A DNA stretch of 64,000 bases, from contig NC_021505.1 in the NCBI RefSeq assembly GCF_000412675.1, positions 5,016,501 to 5,080,500 on the forward strand. The letters run 5' to 3'. A program made the position numbers and the translations under genes. The notes beneath the pieces are model-generated. The model ran no database searches. It was given only the letters and a program-made list of their open reading frames with translations, and was not told the origin of the DNA. The first letter of the stretch is position 1. The number at the start of each line of letters is the position of its first letter. This stretch comes from Pseudomonas putida NBRC 14164 (GTDB lineage Bacteria > Pseudomonadota > Gammaproteobacteria > Pseudomonadales > Pseudomonadaceae). Below are positions 43,301 to 58,300 of this stretch, in pieces.

Positions 43301-46300
43301 GAGCTGAACCCGGCCCAGGCCAACGGCGAACTGCTGGATGTGGTCGCCATCGATGACAGCGGCGTATCCTCGCTGCCGGCACAAATCACCGCTCCGGATA
43401 TCACTGCGCCTGCCGCCCCGACCGAACTGGCCGTCAGCGCGGACGGTAGCGTCATCACCGGCCGTGCCGAACCCGGCAGCACCGTGCGTATCGTTGCCGC
43501 CGATGGCGCCGAACTGGGCACGGCCGTGGTCGGCCCGACCGGCGTGTTCAGCATCAACCTCGCGCCACCACAAGTCGATGGCGAAGTGCTGCAAGCCACT
43601 GCATCCGATGCCGCCGGCAATACGTCCGTAGCCAGCTCGGTCACTGCACCGGACATTGACGGCGTGGATACCACGCCGCCTGAAGCCCCGACCAACCTGG
43701 TAATAGGCCTGGCCGGCAGCCAACTGAGCGGCCGTGGCGAACCCGGCACCACCGTGCAGGTGCGTGACGCCGCAGGCAACATCCTCGCGACGGGTACCGT
43801 TGGCGCGGATGGCACCTTCGTCATCGCCCTGGCCCCTGCCGTGAACGACGGCAGCACCCTGCAAGTCACCCTGACCGATGCCGCCGGTAATGTTTCCCAG
43901 CCGGGCTCGGTGACCTCAGCCGACCTGCTGCCGCCTGCTCAACCGACTGAACTGGCCCTGGCCGACGGCGTGACCTTCACCGGTCGCGGCGAGCCGGGCG
44001 CCACCGTCCAGGTGCGTGATGCCGCAGGCACTCTCATCGGCACTGGCACTGTTGGCGCCGATGGCTTGTTCAGCTTGACCCTGAACCCTGCTCAGGCCAA
44101 CGGCGAAGCACTGGACGTACGCCTGGTGGACGCGGCCGGCAACACGTCTGCGCCGCTGCAGTTCGATGCCCCGGATATCACGCCACCTGGCGCAGTAAGC
44201 AATATCGTGGTCGGCGCTGATGGACTGGCCCTGAATGGCCGTGGCGAACCGGGTGCCACCGTCGAAGTGCGCGATGCCGACGGTAACGTCATCGGTACCG
44301 GCGTAGTCGGTGCCAACGGCACCTTCCTCATCGACCTGAATCCAGCCGCGCAACCCGGCGAGCAACTGAGCCTGGTGCAAACCGACCCAAGCGGCAACGC
44401 CTCCGTGGCCCTCGAATACGACGTACCGCTGACCACTGCACCGGTCAGCCCGAGCAACCTGGCCATCGATGCCGACGGCACCACCCTCACCGGTTCCGCC
44501 CCGGCGGGTACTCGCGTGGAGGTGCATGACGCCAACGGCACTTTGATCGGCAGCGCCATCGCCAATGCCGACGGCACCTTCAGCATCGAGCTGAGCCCAG
44601 CCCAGGCCAACGGCGAACTGCTGGATGTGGTCGCCATTGATGACAGCGGCGCGTCCTCGCTGCCTGCGCAGGTCACCGCGCCGGATATCACCGCGCCGGC
44701 CGCCCCGACCGAACTGGCCGTCAGCGCTGACGGCAGCGTCCTGACTGGCCGTGCCGAACCGGGCAGCACCGTGCGTATTCTGGCCTCCGACGGCACCGAA
44801 CTGGGCACGGCCGTGGTCAGCCCGACCGGCGTGTTCAGCATCAACCTTGCTCCGCCACAGGTAGACGGTGAAGTCTTGCAGGCCACTGCGACTGATGCCG
44901 CCGGCAATACGTCCGTAGCCAGCTCGGTCACTGCACCGGATATCGACGGCGTGGATACCACGCCGCCTGAAGCCCCGACCAATCTGGTAATCGGCTTGGC
45001 CGGCAGCCAACTGAGCGGCCGTGGCGAAGCCGGCACCACCGTGCAGGTGCGTGACGCCGCAGGCAACATCCTCGCGACGGGTACCGTTGGCGCCGATGGC
45101 ACCTTCGTCATCGCTCTGGCCCCTGCCGTGAACGACGGCAGCACCCTGCAAGTCACCCTGACCGATGCCGCCGGTAATGTTTCCCAGCCGGGCTCGGTGA
45201 CCTCAGCCGACCTGCTGCCGCCTGCCCAACCGACTGAACTGGCCCTGGCCGACGGCGTGACCTTCACCGGTCGCGGTGAAGCGGGCGCTACTGTGCAGGT
45301 GCGTGATGCCGGTGGCAACATCATCGGCACCGGCATCGTCGGTGCCGATGGCTTGTTCAGCTTGACCCTGAACCCTGCTCAGGCCAACGGCGAAGCACTG
45401 GACGTACGCCTGGTGGACGCCGCAGGCAACACCTCGGCGCCGCTGCAGTTCGATGCCCCGGATATCACGCCACCTGGCGCAGTAAGCAATATCGTGGTCG
45501 GCGCTGATGGCCTGGCACTGAGCGGCCGTGGTGAGCCGGGTGCCACCGTCGAAGTGCGCGATGCCGACGGTAACGTCATCGGCTCTGGCGTAGTCGGTGC
45601 CAACGGCACCTTCCTCATCGACCTGAATCCAGCCGCGCAACCGGGCGAGCAACTGAGCCTGGTACAGACAGACCCAAGCGGCAACGCCTCGGTGGCCCTG
45701 GAGTACGACGTACCGCTGACCACTGCACCAGTCAGCCCGAGCAACCTGACCATCGATGCCGACGGCACCACCCTCACCGGTTCCGCCCCGGCGGGTACTC
45801 GCGTGGAGGTGCATGACGCCAACGGCACTTTGATCGGCAGCGCCATCGCCAATGCCGACGGCACCTTCAGCATCGAGCTGAACCCGGCCCAGGCCAACGG
45901 CGAACTGCTGGATGTGGTCGCCATCGATGACAGCGGCGTATCCTCGCTGCCGGCACAAATCACCGCTCCGGATATCACTGCGCCTGCCGCCCCGACCGAA
46001 CTGGCCGTCAGCGCGGACGGTAGCGTCATCACCGGCCGTGCCGAACCCGGCAGCACCGTGCGTATCGTTGCCGCCGATGGCGCCGAACTGGGCACGGCCG
46101 TGGTGGGCCCGACCGGGGTGTTCAGCATCAACCTTGCTCCGCCACAAATCGACGGCGAAGTGCTGCAAGCCACGGCAACTGATGCCGCCGGTAACACATC
46201 ACCCACCAGCGCGGTGACCGCGCCGGACATTGATGGCGTCGACACCACGCCACCCGCAGCCCCGACGGATCTGGTAATCGGCCTGGCCGGTAGCCAGCTG

Positions 46301-49300
46301 AGCGGGCGCGGCGAACCCGGCACCACCGTACAGGTACGCGATGCAGCAGGTACTGTGCTGGCCACCGGCACTGTCGCTGCCGATGGCAGCTTCGCAATTA
46401 CCCTTACCCCTGCGGTTACCGACGGCAGCGCGCTGCAAGTCACCCTGACCGACGCCGCTGGCAACGTCTCGCAACCCGGCTCGGTCACCTCGCCGGACCT
46501 GCAGGCCCCTGCCCAGCCCACCGAGCTGACCCTGGCTGACGGCGTGACCTTCACCGGTCGCGGCGAACCCGGTGCCACCGTGCAAGTCCGTAATGCCGCC
46601 GGCACCGTCGTCGGCACCGGCATCGTCGGTGCCGATGGCCTGTTCAGCATTACCCTTGCGCCCGCCCAGGCCAATGGCGAAGCCCTGGATGTACGCCTGG
46701 TGGATACCGCCGGCAACAGCTCTGCCCCGCTGCAGTTCGATGCACCGGACATCACCCCGCCGGCTGCGGTCAGCAACATCGTGGTCGGCAACGACGGCCT
46801 GGCCCTGAGTGGTCGCGGCGAAGCCGGCGCCACCGTCGAAGTGCGTGATGCCAACGGCGCCGTGATCGGCACCGGTGTGGTCGCCGCTAACGGCACCTTC
46901 CTTATCAACCTCGACCCAGCGGTGCAGCCAGGTGAGCAACTGAGCCTGGTGCAGACCGACCCGAGCGGCAACGCTTCCACAGCGCTGCAGTTCGAAGTGC
47001 CGCTGACCACCGCCCCGGCAAGCCCCAGCGACCTGGTGTTCGCCGAAGACGGCAGCAGCATCAGCGGCACGGCACCTGCCGGCACTCGCGTGGAAGTGCA
47101 TGATGCCAACGGCACGCTGATTGGCAGTGTCGTGGCGGGCCCGGATGGCAGCTTCACCGTGGTCCTCGACCCGGCCCAGGCCAATGGCGAACTGCTGGAC
47201 GTAGTGGCCATCGACGATGCTGGCGTGTCCTCCCTGCCAACACAGATCACCGCACCGGACATCACCGCACCTGCCGCCCCGAGCGAACTGGCCGTCAACG
47301 CTGACGGTACGGTAGTCACCGGCCGTGCCGAACCGGGCAGCACAGTGCGTGTGCTGGCCGCCGATGGCACCACCGTGCTGGGTAGCGTGGTGGTGGGCGC
47401 CACGGGCAGCTTCAGCATCACCCTGGACCCGGCACAGGTCGACGGCGAAGTGCTGCAAGTCACCGCCACCGATGCGGCAGGCAACACCTCGACCGCTGGC
47501 TCGGTCACCGCGCCAGACATCGACGGGGGCGATACCACGCCACCTGACGCACCGACCAACCTGGTGATCGGCCTCGCCGGCAGCCAGTTGAGCGGGCGTG
47601 GCGAGGCCGGCACCACCGTGCAGGTGCGCGATGCCGCAGGCACTGTACTGGCAACCGGGACCGTCGGCCCGGATGGCACCTTCGCGGTAACCTTGTCCCC
47701 TGCCGTGAACGACGGCAGCACGTTGCAAGTCACCCTCACCGATACCGCTGGCAACGTCTCGCAACCGGGCTCTGTCGCCTCGCCAGACCTGCAAGCCCCG
47801 ACACAGCCGACCGAACTGGCCTTGGCCGATGGCGTCACCTTCACTGGCCGCGGCGAACCTGGCGCCACGGTGCAAGTGCGCAATAGCGCCGGTAACGTGA
47901 TTGGTACCGGCCTGGTCAACGCAGACGGCACCTTCAGCGTCACCCTGTTCCCGGCCCAGGCCAATGGCGAGGCGCTGGACGTGCGGTTGGTGGATACCGC
48001 TGGCAACAGCTCTGCACCGCTGCAGTTCGATGCACCGGACATCACCCCGCCGGCTGCTGTCAGCAATGTCGTGGTCGGTACCGGTGGCCTGGTGCTCAGC
48101 GGTCGCGGCGAAGCCGGTGCCACCGTCGAAGTGCGTGATGCCCTCGGCACTGTCATCGGCACCGCCACGGTCGGCGCCAACGGCACCTTCGTGGTCAATC
48201 TCGACCCGGCGCCCCAACCGGGCGCCGCACTGAGCCTGGTACAGACGGACCCGAGCGGCAATGCGTCCGAAGCCTTGCAGTTCGAGGTGCCCCTGACCCC
48301 TGCCCCGGCCAGCCCAAGCGACCTGGTAGTGGCCGCGAATGGCACCAGCATCACGGGTGCTGCACCGGCCGGCAGCCGCGTGGAAGTACGCGATGCCAAC
48401 GGCAACCTGGTCGGCAGCGTGGTGGTGGGCGCCGAAGGCACCTTCACCGTCATCCTCAACCCGGCCCAGGCCAACGGCGAGCTGCTGGATGTGGTCGCCA
48501 TCGACGGCACCGGGGCATCGTCCCTGCCGGTGCAGATCAGTGCGCCGGATATCACCGCCCCGACCGCCCCGAGCGAACTCGCGATCAATGCCAACGGGAC
48601 CGTCGTCACCGGCCGTGCCGAAGCGGGCAGCACCGTGCGTGTGCTGGCCGCCGATGGCACTACCGTGCTGGGCACGGCGGTAGTGGGCGCCACGGGCAGC
48701 TTCAGCATCACCCTCAGCCCCGCACAGGTGGACGGTGAAGTGCTGCAAGTCACCGCCACCGACGCCGCCGGCAATGCTTCCAGCGCCGGTAGTGTCACGG
48801 CCCCAGACATCGACGGTGTCGATACCACCCCACCCCAGGCCCCGACCAACCTGGTCGTCGGCCTCGCCGGTGGCCAGTTGAGCGGCCGTGGCGAAGCGGG
48901 CGCCAGCGTGCAAGTACGCGATGCCCAGGGCAACGTGCTGGCCAACGGTACGGTCAACCCGGATGGCACCTTCCAGATCATCCTGGCCCCGCCGGTGAAC
49001 GATGGCAGTACCCTGCAAGTGGTGCTGACCGATGCCGCCGGCAATGCCTCCACCCCTGGCACGGTGGCCACCCCAGACCTGCAGGCCCCCGCCCAGCCGA
49101 CCGGCCTGGACCTGGCCGGCGGCGTTACCTTGACCGGTAGCGGTGAAGCTGGCGCTACCGTGCAGGTGCGCGACGCCTCGGGCAACGTGATCGGCACTGG
49201 CGTGGTCAACCCGAACGGCAGCTTCAGCGTGACCCTGTCCCCTGCCCAGGCCAATGGCGAAGTCCTCGACATCCGCCTGGTGGACGCCGCGGGTAATATC

Positions 49301-52300
49301 TCGACCCCATTGCAGTTCGATGCGCCTGATACCACGCCGCCCGCCGCAGTCAGCAACATCGTGGTCGGTGCAGACGGCCTGACCCTGAGCGGTCGCGGCG
49401 AAGCCGGGGCTACCGTCGAGGTACGCGACGTCAATGGCACCGTGATCGGCACGGGCACGGTGACCGCCAACGGCACCTTCCTGCTCGACCTGGACCCGGC
49501 CGCGCTGCCGGGCGAGCGCCTGAGCCTGGTGCAGACCGACGCCAGCGGCAATGCCTCCGGGGCCTTGACCTTCGACGTACCGCTGGTGGCCACACCGGCC
49601 AGCCCTAGCGACCTGGTAGTCGCTGCGGATGGCACCAGCGTCAGCGGGTCCGCGCCGGTCGGCAGCCGCGTGGAAGTGCATGATGCCAACGGCGCCGTGG
49701 TCGGCAGCATCGTGGTGGGTGCCGAGGGCACCTTCACCGTGGTGCTCAACCCGGCCCAGGCCAACGGCCAGTTGCTGGACGTGGTCGCCATCGACAACAA
49801 CGGGGCTTCGTCACTGCCGGTACAAGTGACCGCGCCGGATATCACCGCACCTGCCGCACCAAGCGAACTCGCTGTCAGCGCCAATGGCAGCGTGGTGACC
49901 GGGCGTGCCGAAGCCGGCAGCACCGTGCGCGTGCTGGCAGCCGACGGCACTACCGTGCTGGGAAGCGTCGTGGTGGGTGCCGGCGGTACGTTCAGCATCG
50001 GCCTCACCCCGCCACAAGTGGCGGGCGAGCAGTTGCAGGTGACCGCCACCGATACCGCAGGCAACGCCTCCACAGCCGGCACCGTCACTGCACCGATCAT
50101 TGATAACGGCGGTGATACCACACCGCCAGCGCCTGCCACCCAACTGGTCATCAGCGTCGATGGCCGCACGGTGTCCGGCCGTGGTGAAGCAGGCACCACC
50201 GTGGAAGTGCGCAACGATCAGGGCCAGGTGCTGGTAAGCGGCACCGTGCAACCGGATGGCACCTTCAATGTGCAACTGCCAACCCCGGTGGTGGATGGCT
50301 CGTCGCTGCAAGTGACCCTGACCGATGCTGCCGGCAACGTCTCTACACCTAGCCCACTGACGGCGCCGGATCAGGTAGCACCGCTGCAACCAGCCGACCT
50401 GGTGCTGAGCAATGGCGACAGCCTGGTCGGCACTGCAGAAGGGGGCGCCCGGGTGGAGGTGAAAGATGCCTCGGGCAACCTGATCGGCAGCGCCATTGTA
50501 GGGCCAGATGGCAGCTTCAGCCTGACCCTCGACCCGCCACAGGCCAATGGCGAAACCCTGTCCATCACTGTGACCGATGCGGCAGGCAACACCTCGGTGC
50601 CGCTGAGCTATGTGGCGCCGGACATCACCGCACCGGCGATCGTCACCGACGTGGTGGCAGGCGATGGCAGCCTGGCCGTGTCTGGCCGCGGTGAGCCCGG
50701 TGCCACGGTGGAAGTGCGCGATACCCAAGGTGTCGTGCTTGGTTCTGGCATCGTGGCGCCCAATGGCACCTTCGTGGTTGACCTGGAAGCACCGCTGACC
50801 GCAGGTGAGAACATCGTGCTGGTGCAGACCGATGCCGCCGGCAATACCTCGGCAGGGGTCAGTGTGACCGTTGCCGATACCCCGCTGCCCGAAAGCCCGA
50901 GCGGCGTGGTGGTTGCCGGCGACGGTTCCAGCGTTTCCGGTACGGCACCGGCCGGTACGCAGGTGCAAGTGCGTGACGCACAGGGCAATGTCCTGGGCAG
51001 CGTTGAAGCCGGCCAGGACGGCAGCTTCACCATCGGCCTGAGCCCGGCCCAGGCCAATGGCGAGACCCTGGATGTGGTGGCGGTTGATGGCGCTGGCAAC
51101 AGCTCGCTGCCGACCCAGATCACCGCCCCCGATATCACCCCGCCCAATGAAGCCAGCGAACTGCAACTGAGTGCCGATGGTGGCCTGCTCACCGGCCGCG
51201 GCGAACCGGGCACCACCGTGCAGGTCATCAGCGCCGACGGCACTGTGCTGGGCAACGCCCAGGTCGGTAACGACGGTGTGATCAGCGTGGTCCTGAACCC
51301 ACCGCAGACCGACGGTCAGGAACTGGACGTGGTGCTGCGCGACGCAGCCGGCAATACTTCGAGCGCCACTATCATGGCGCCCGACACAGACGGCCCACTG
51401 CAACCCTCGGGGCTGGCCATCGATACCGCTGGCATTCACCTCACCGGCCAAGGCCAGAACGGTTCCATCGTCACCGTGCGCGACGCCGATGGCAACGTGC
51501 TGGGCATCGCCACCGTAGGCGCCGACGGCCGCTTCGATGTCACCCTCAACGCACCGCAGCGCAATGGTGAAAGCCTCACAGTCGAAGCCACTGACAACCT
51601 GGGCAACAGCGCAGGGCCCGTAGACTTCACTGCACCCGACTCCACCCCTCCGCAAGTGGTCACCACCCCGGCCATCGATGGCACCGGCACCACGGTCACC
51701 GGCAACGGCGAACCGGGCGCCACCGTTACCGTGCGCGGACCGGACGGCAGCGTGCTGGGCAGCACCGTGGTCGGCACTGGCGGCGCATTCGAAATCACCC
51801 TCGATACGCCGCAGACCAACGGCCAGGCACTGACCGTGGAGCAACGCGACCCGGCTGGCAACCTGTCAGCGGCGGTCGACTTGCCAGCACCGGATACCCA
51901 GGCACCCGATATACCCACCGGCCTGATTCTGGCTGGCGACGGCAGCAGCCTGAGCGGCAGCGGCGAGCCTGGTGCGCAGGTGACCGTGACCGGCACGGGT
52001 GGCGCAGTACTGGGTACCGCAACGGTCCAGCCTGACGGTACCTTCCAGGTGACAATCGACCCGCCACAGCTCAATGGCCAGACGCTGTCTGTCACCCAGG
52101 CCGACAATACTGGCAACGACTCGCTCGCTGGCACCGTCACTGCACCTGACCTCGAGGCACCGCTGCCGGCACAAGGCCTGGGCCTTGACCCTACCGGCAC
52201 AGTGCTCAGCGGGCAGGGTGAGGCTGGCAGCACCGTAGAGGTACGCAACGCTGCAGGCGACCTGCTGGGCACCATACCGGTGAATCCGGACGGCACGTTC

Positions 52301-55300
52301 GAAGTGACACTTGCCCCCGCCCAGACCAACGGTGAAGTGTTGTCGGTGGTGCTGATCGATGGCGGCGGCAATGCCTCGCCGTCGGCCACCTTCACCGCTG
52401 ATGACAGCACTGCGCCCACTGCGCCTGCGGGCCTTTCCATTACCCCGGGCGGCAGCGCCATCCAGGGTACCGGTGAGGCAGGTTCCACGGTAGAAGTGCG
52501 GCTTGCCGACGGCACGTTGATAGGCACCATCGTCGTATCGGCAGGTGGCAACTTCACAGTGCCACTGTCGCCCGCCCAACTGGACGGCCAGGCCCTCGAT
52601 GTGACGCTGATCGACGCCGCCGGCAATACCTCGGAACCCGGCCAGATCTTCGCTCCGGACATCACGCCACCGGCACTGCCCACCGACGTGGTCGTCAATG
52701 GCGATGGCACGGCTGTGACTGGTAACGCACCTGGCGCCAGTTCGGTGACCGTGAGCGATGGGGCCGGCAATGTGATCACTGTGCCGGTCAACCCGGACGG
52801 CAGTTTCAGCGTGCCGCTGGATACCCCGCAGAACAATGGCCAGACCGTGACCGTGGTGGTGACCGACGCCGCCGGTAACGACTCGGCGCCGGTCTCTGCC
52901 ACCGCCCCGGACACCACCGACCCACTGCCGGCCACCGGCATTAGCGTGAGCCCGGACGGCGGCACTGTCGGCGGCACTGCCGAACCTGGCAGCACTGTAG
53001 AAATCCGCAACCCGGATGACACCGTGCGCGGCACAGTGACCGTAGGGCCGGACGGTACCTTCGTGGTGCCGGTCGACCCGCCGCTCACAACTGGCGAGAC
53101 CGTGGCTGTGGTGGTGATCGACCCTGCCGGCAATGAGTCACCCGAGGTGCCAGTAGCTGGCCCTACAGGCACGGAAGTTGCCACACCGTCGGCCCTTGCC
53201 ATCAGCGCCGACGGCTTCCTGCTGACCGGCCAAGGTACGGTCGGCTCGCTGATTACCGTGACTTCCGGGGGCACCACCCTGGGTACCGCCACAGTTGGCA
53301 GCGACGGCACCTTCCGTGTGTTCTTCCAGAATGCCCAGCTCAACGCCCAGACCTTGCAGGTCAGTGCCAAGGCTACCGTCGATGGCGAGCCTTCGGTGCC
53401 AGCCATCGTCGTGGCCAATGACACCACGGCACCGAACGCGCCGGCCCAGGTCACCCTCAACGCGACCGGCAGCACGCTGACCGGCCAGGGCGAAGTGGGC
53501 GCAACCGTGCGCGTGACAGACGCCCAAGGCACGTTGCTGGGGACTGCCACCGTCGGCAGCAATGGCCTGTTCAGCGTCAGCTTCACCCCGGCCGTGGCCA
53601 ATGGGCAGAACCTGATCGTGACCCAGGCAGACGCTGCCGGTAACGTTTCGCTCGCGGCCACCCTGCAGGCGCCCGACCTGCAAGCACCGCTGGCGGCCAG
53701 CAACCTCAGCCTGAACAGCGCGGCTACCGTGCTCAGCGGCCAGGGCGAAGCCGGCGCCACAGTGACCATTCGCGATGCCAGTGGCGCTATCCTGGCCACC
53801 GGCACCGTCAACCAGAGCGGCCAGTTCCAGGTCACCCTGCCCAACGCGCAAGTCACCGGCAGCCCGCTGCAGGTCACTCTCAGCGATGCTGCCGGCAACG
53901 TCTCCGGGCCGGCCAACCTCGCCACGCCAGACCGCACGCCACCCGCCGCCATCACCAACCCGGCCTTGAGCCAGGACGGCCGGCAGCTGTCCGGCAGCGG
54001 TGAAGTGGGCGCTACTGTGCAAGTGCGCAACGCCGCCGGCAGCGTGCTAGGCACCGCCACGGTGGGCGCCGACGGTCGCTTCACGGTGACCTTCGACACC
54101 CCGCAAGCCAACGGCCAGGCTATCGGCGTCACGCAAGTGGATGCCGCCGGCAACACTTCGCCAGCAGTCAATGTGACGACCCCGGACCTGACCCCACCCG
54201 CGCCGCTGACCAACGTGGCGTTGAACAACAACGGCCTGACCCTGACCGGCCTGGGCGAAGCCGGCGCCACAGTCACCGTACGCGGCCCGGATGGCACCAT
54301 CATCGGCACCGGCCTGGTGGCGGCCAATGGCAGCTTTACCCTCACACTCAACAGTGCCCAGCTCAACGCCCAGCACCTGAGCGTTACGCAGACGGACGCG
54401 GGCAACAACACCTCCCCCGCTGTGGCAGTTACCGCGCCGGACTTCACCCCGCCTGCGGTACCCACCGCACTCGCCCTGTCCGGTACCGGGCTGCAACTGA
54501 CCGGTAACGCCGAAGCCGGCAGCACCGTGACCGTACGCGATGCCAGCGGCAACGTGCTGGGCACGGCGATAGCCGGCAGCAACGGCACCTTCCAGGTCGC
54601 CCTGAACAGTGCCCAGACCAATGGCCAGACCTTGCAGGTGACCGCCACCGACGCAGCCGGCAACGTGTCGCCGACCGCGCCTTACACCGCAGCCGACACC
54701 ACGCCGCCAGCCGCCGTGACCAACCTGGCGGTTTCCGCCAGTGGCGCCACCCTGACAGGTAATGGCGAAGCAGGCGCAACCGTGACCGTGCGGGCACCTG
54801 ACGGTACCGTGCTGGGCACCGCCACAGTGGCAGCCGACGGCCACTTCAGCGTGCCCCTGTCGCCGGCGGCGATCACGGGTGAAAGCCTGAACGTGGTCCA
54901 GGCCGATGCCGCACAGAACGTCTCCCCTGGGCAAAGCGTCACTGCGCCGGGTGTTCTGGCACCGGCTACACCGGACAACCTGGTACTGGCCGCCGACGGC
55001 CTGTCGGTGACCGGCACGGCCGACGCGGGCAGCACAGTCAAGGTGTATGGCCCCAACGGCGTATTGCTGGGCAGCAGCCCGGTCGCCAACGACGGTACCT
55101 TCACTGTCAACCTGGGCAGTGCACAGGCCAATGGTGAAGTGCTGCAGGTCAGCGCAACGGGCACCGATGGCACCGTATCGCTGCCTGCCACCTTGCAGGC
55201 ACCGGACACCACGGCACCGCAACCACTGACCAACCTGGTGCTGTCCAACGACGGCCTTGTCCTCAGTGGCCGCGGCGAGGCAGGTGCCACCGTTACCGTG

Positions 55301-58300
55301 CTTGGCGAAGGCGGTATCGAGCTGGGTACTGCCGTGGTCGATGCCAGCGGCAACTTCAGCGTCAACCTGGGCGCCGCACAGATCAACGGCGAACAGCTCA
55401 GCGCCAGCCAGTCCGATGTGGCCGGCAACGAGTCCAACAGCGTCAGCCTGATCGCCCCTGACCGCGTCGCCCCGGATGCTGCCGGCAACCTGGCCTTCAC
55501 CGGGGGTGGCAGCCTGCTCGATGGTACCGGCGAAGCAGGTGCCGCCGTGCGGGTGCTCGCCGCCGATGGTTCGGTGCTGGGCAGTGCAACGGTGCGCGCC
55601 GACGGCACCTTCCAGGTCAACCTCGCATCGCCTCAGGCCAACGGCCAGCAAGTGCAAGTGGTACTGACCGACGCGGCTGGCAACCAGTCTGCCGCCAGCG
55701 CCATCACCGCACCCGACACCACGCCGCCAACGGCACCTGCCGAACTGGCCGTTTCCGGGGATGGCGTCACCCTCACCGGCCGTGGCGAAGCAGGCGCGCT
55801 GGTGACCGTGACCAACCCGGCCGGCGACGAAATCGGCAGCGCCATCGTCGATGCCAGCGGCCACTTCACCATCACCCTGAACCCGGCACTGGGCAACGCC
55901 GAGCTGCTCAGCTTCACCCAGGCCGATGCGGCCGGCAACGTGTCGGCAGTGGCAACCCTGCAAACCCCGGACTTCACCCCGCCAGCACCGCTCACCCAGG
56001 TGGTGATCAACGCCGACGGCAGTGTGGTCAGCGGCCAAGGCGAAGCCGGCGCGACGGTAATCGTGAGCAACGCCGCCGGTACCGTACTGGGCACAGGTAC
56101 CGTGCTTGCCGACGGTAGCTTCCGCGTCGAACTGTCACCCGCGCAAATCAACAACCAGTTGCTGTCGGTGCTGCAGGCCGACCCACCCGGCAACGTCAGC
56201 CTGCCGGTCAGCGTACTGGCGCCGGACCACACGCCACCTGCGGCGGCAACCGAGCTGCGGCTCAATGCGGCTGGCGACGAGCTGGGCGGGGTCGGCGAAG
56301 TGGGCGCCACCGTGCGCGTCTTCGTCGGTACCACGCAGATCGGTACCGGCACAGTGGGCGCCGACGGCACCTTCATCGTCGAGCTTGATGGCGCGCAGCT
56401 CAACGGCCAGGTGCTGCAGGTAACCCTGACCGATGCAGCCGGCAACATCTCGCCAATCAGTTCGGTCACGGCGGTTGACACCACGCCACCGGCCACCGTG
56501 ATCGCCACCATCAACGACAGCGGTACCCAGGTGATCGGTACTGCCGAAGCCGGCACGCGTGTCACCGTGGTCAACAACAACGGCGACCTGCTGGGCCAGG
56601 TGACGGTCGACCCGGACGGCACTTTTGTCCTCAACCTGAACAACCCGCAGATCAACGGCGAAGTCCTCACCGTCATCGCCCAGGACACCACCGGCAACCC
56701 GTCGGCGCCCCTGCAGGTGAACGCGCCAGACCTCACGGCGCCAGTGCAACCCGATAACCTGTTGCTCAACCCGGCAGGCACGTCGATGACCGGTACGGCA
56801 GAAGCCGGCACCACCATCACGGTGCGTGACCCGAACAACAACGTCGTAGGCACCGTGGAAGTGGGTGCAAACGGCCAGTTCACCGTGCCGATCAACCCGC
56901 CGCAGAACAACGGCCAGTTACTCACGGTGGTGTCCACGGACGATGCGGGCAACGCCTCGGTGGTTGTGCCCTATCAGACCAACGACACTTCACCGCCTGG
57001 GCTGGTCACCGACATGGCCATCAACAACACGTTCGATGTGCTGACCGGCAAGGGCGAGCCTAATGCCACCGTCACCATCAGCCGCGGCGGATCGGTGATC
57101 GGCACTGGCACGGTAGATGCCGCGGGTAACTTCCAGATAACGCTGGTGCCGGCGGCGGGCTCGCTCGCAACCTTGGCAGTGACGCAATCCGACGGCATCA
57201 ATACCTCTGCGGTCGCCACGTACATCACACCACTGATCGCGCCGCCAGTGCCCCCCACCAACGTGACGCTGGGCAGCGACGGGCTGACCTTGGCCGGTAA
57301 TGCGCCTAGCGGCGTGGGCATCCGCGTCTACGATGCCGCAGGCAACCTGATCGGCACAGGCGGCGCTACCCTGAACGGCACCTTTACCCTGACGCTGAAC
57401 ACAGCGCAGCTCAACGGCCAGCATATTTCGGTTACTGCTGTAGCACTGGTGGGCGGCGAATCGCAGCCGACCTTCCTGCAAGCCGCCGACATCACGCCAC
57501 CGGCCAACCCACTGGTGACCGGGCTGTCTCTGAACGGCCTGGTGCTGACCGGCACCGGTGAAGCAGGGGCGACGGTGACCGTGCGCGACGCCAGCAACAA
57601 CGTGCTCGGCACGGCGGTGGTAAATGGCGGTGGCGTGTTCACCGTCAACCTGAACGCCGCACAGCTCAACGGCCAGGTACTGGGCGTGAGCCAGGCCGAT
57701 GCTGCGGGCAATGTGTCCGGCAGTACCAGCTACACCGCCACAGACGTGCAACCGCCTGCAACACCGACCAACGTCACCATCAACGGCGCGGGCACGGTGC
57801 TCACCGGTAACGGTGAAGCGGGCGCCACCGTTACGGTCCAAGGCCCCAACGGCCAGGTCGGTACCGGTGTGGTGCAAGCCAATGGCACCTTCACCATCAC
57901 ACTGACCTCGCCACAGAACGACGGGCAACTGCTGGTGGTGCGCCAGGCCGATGCTGCGGGCAACTTGTCCGGTAGCACCAGCGTGACCGCACCGGATACC
58001 ACCCCGCCAGCCGCCCCGCTGGCCACCATCAACGCCAACGGCACCTCGGTCAGCGGTTCTGGCCAGATCGGCAGCACGGTCACCGTGCGCAACAGCGCCG
58101 GCACCGTGCTGGGGACTGCAACGGTGGGCAGCAACGGCCTGTTCGTGGTCAGCCTGACTGCGGCGCAGATCGACAACCAGGCGCTCAGCGTCACCCTCAC
58201 CGACAGCGCCGGCAACGTCTCCACCGGCACTGGGCTGACCGCACCAGACCTGACCCCGCCTGCGGCTGCCGGCAACCTGCTGATAAGTGCCGACGGCGGT

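Noticed and set aside
45379..50214. Very long open frames on the minus strand opposite lapF (up to about 1600 codons)
   Set aside because: They come from the strong codon bias and repetition of lapF, which remove stop codons in the antisense frames. Their translations are low-complexity and match no family.
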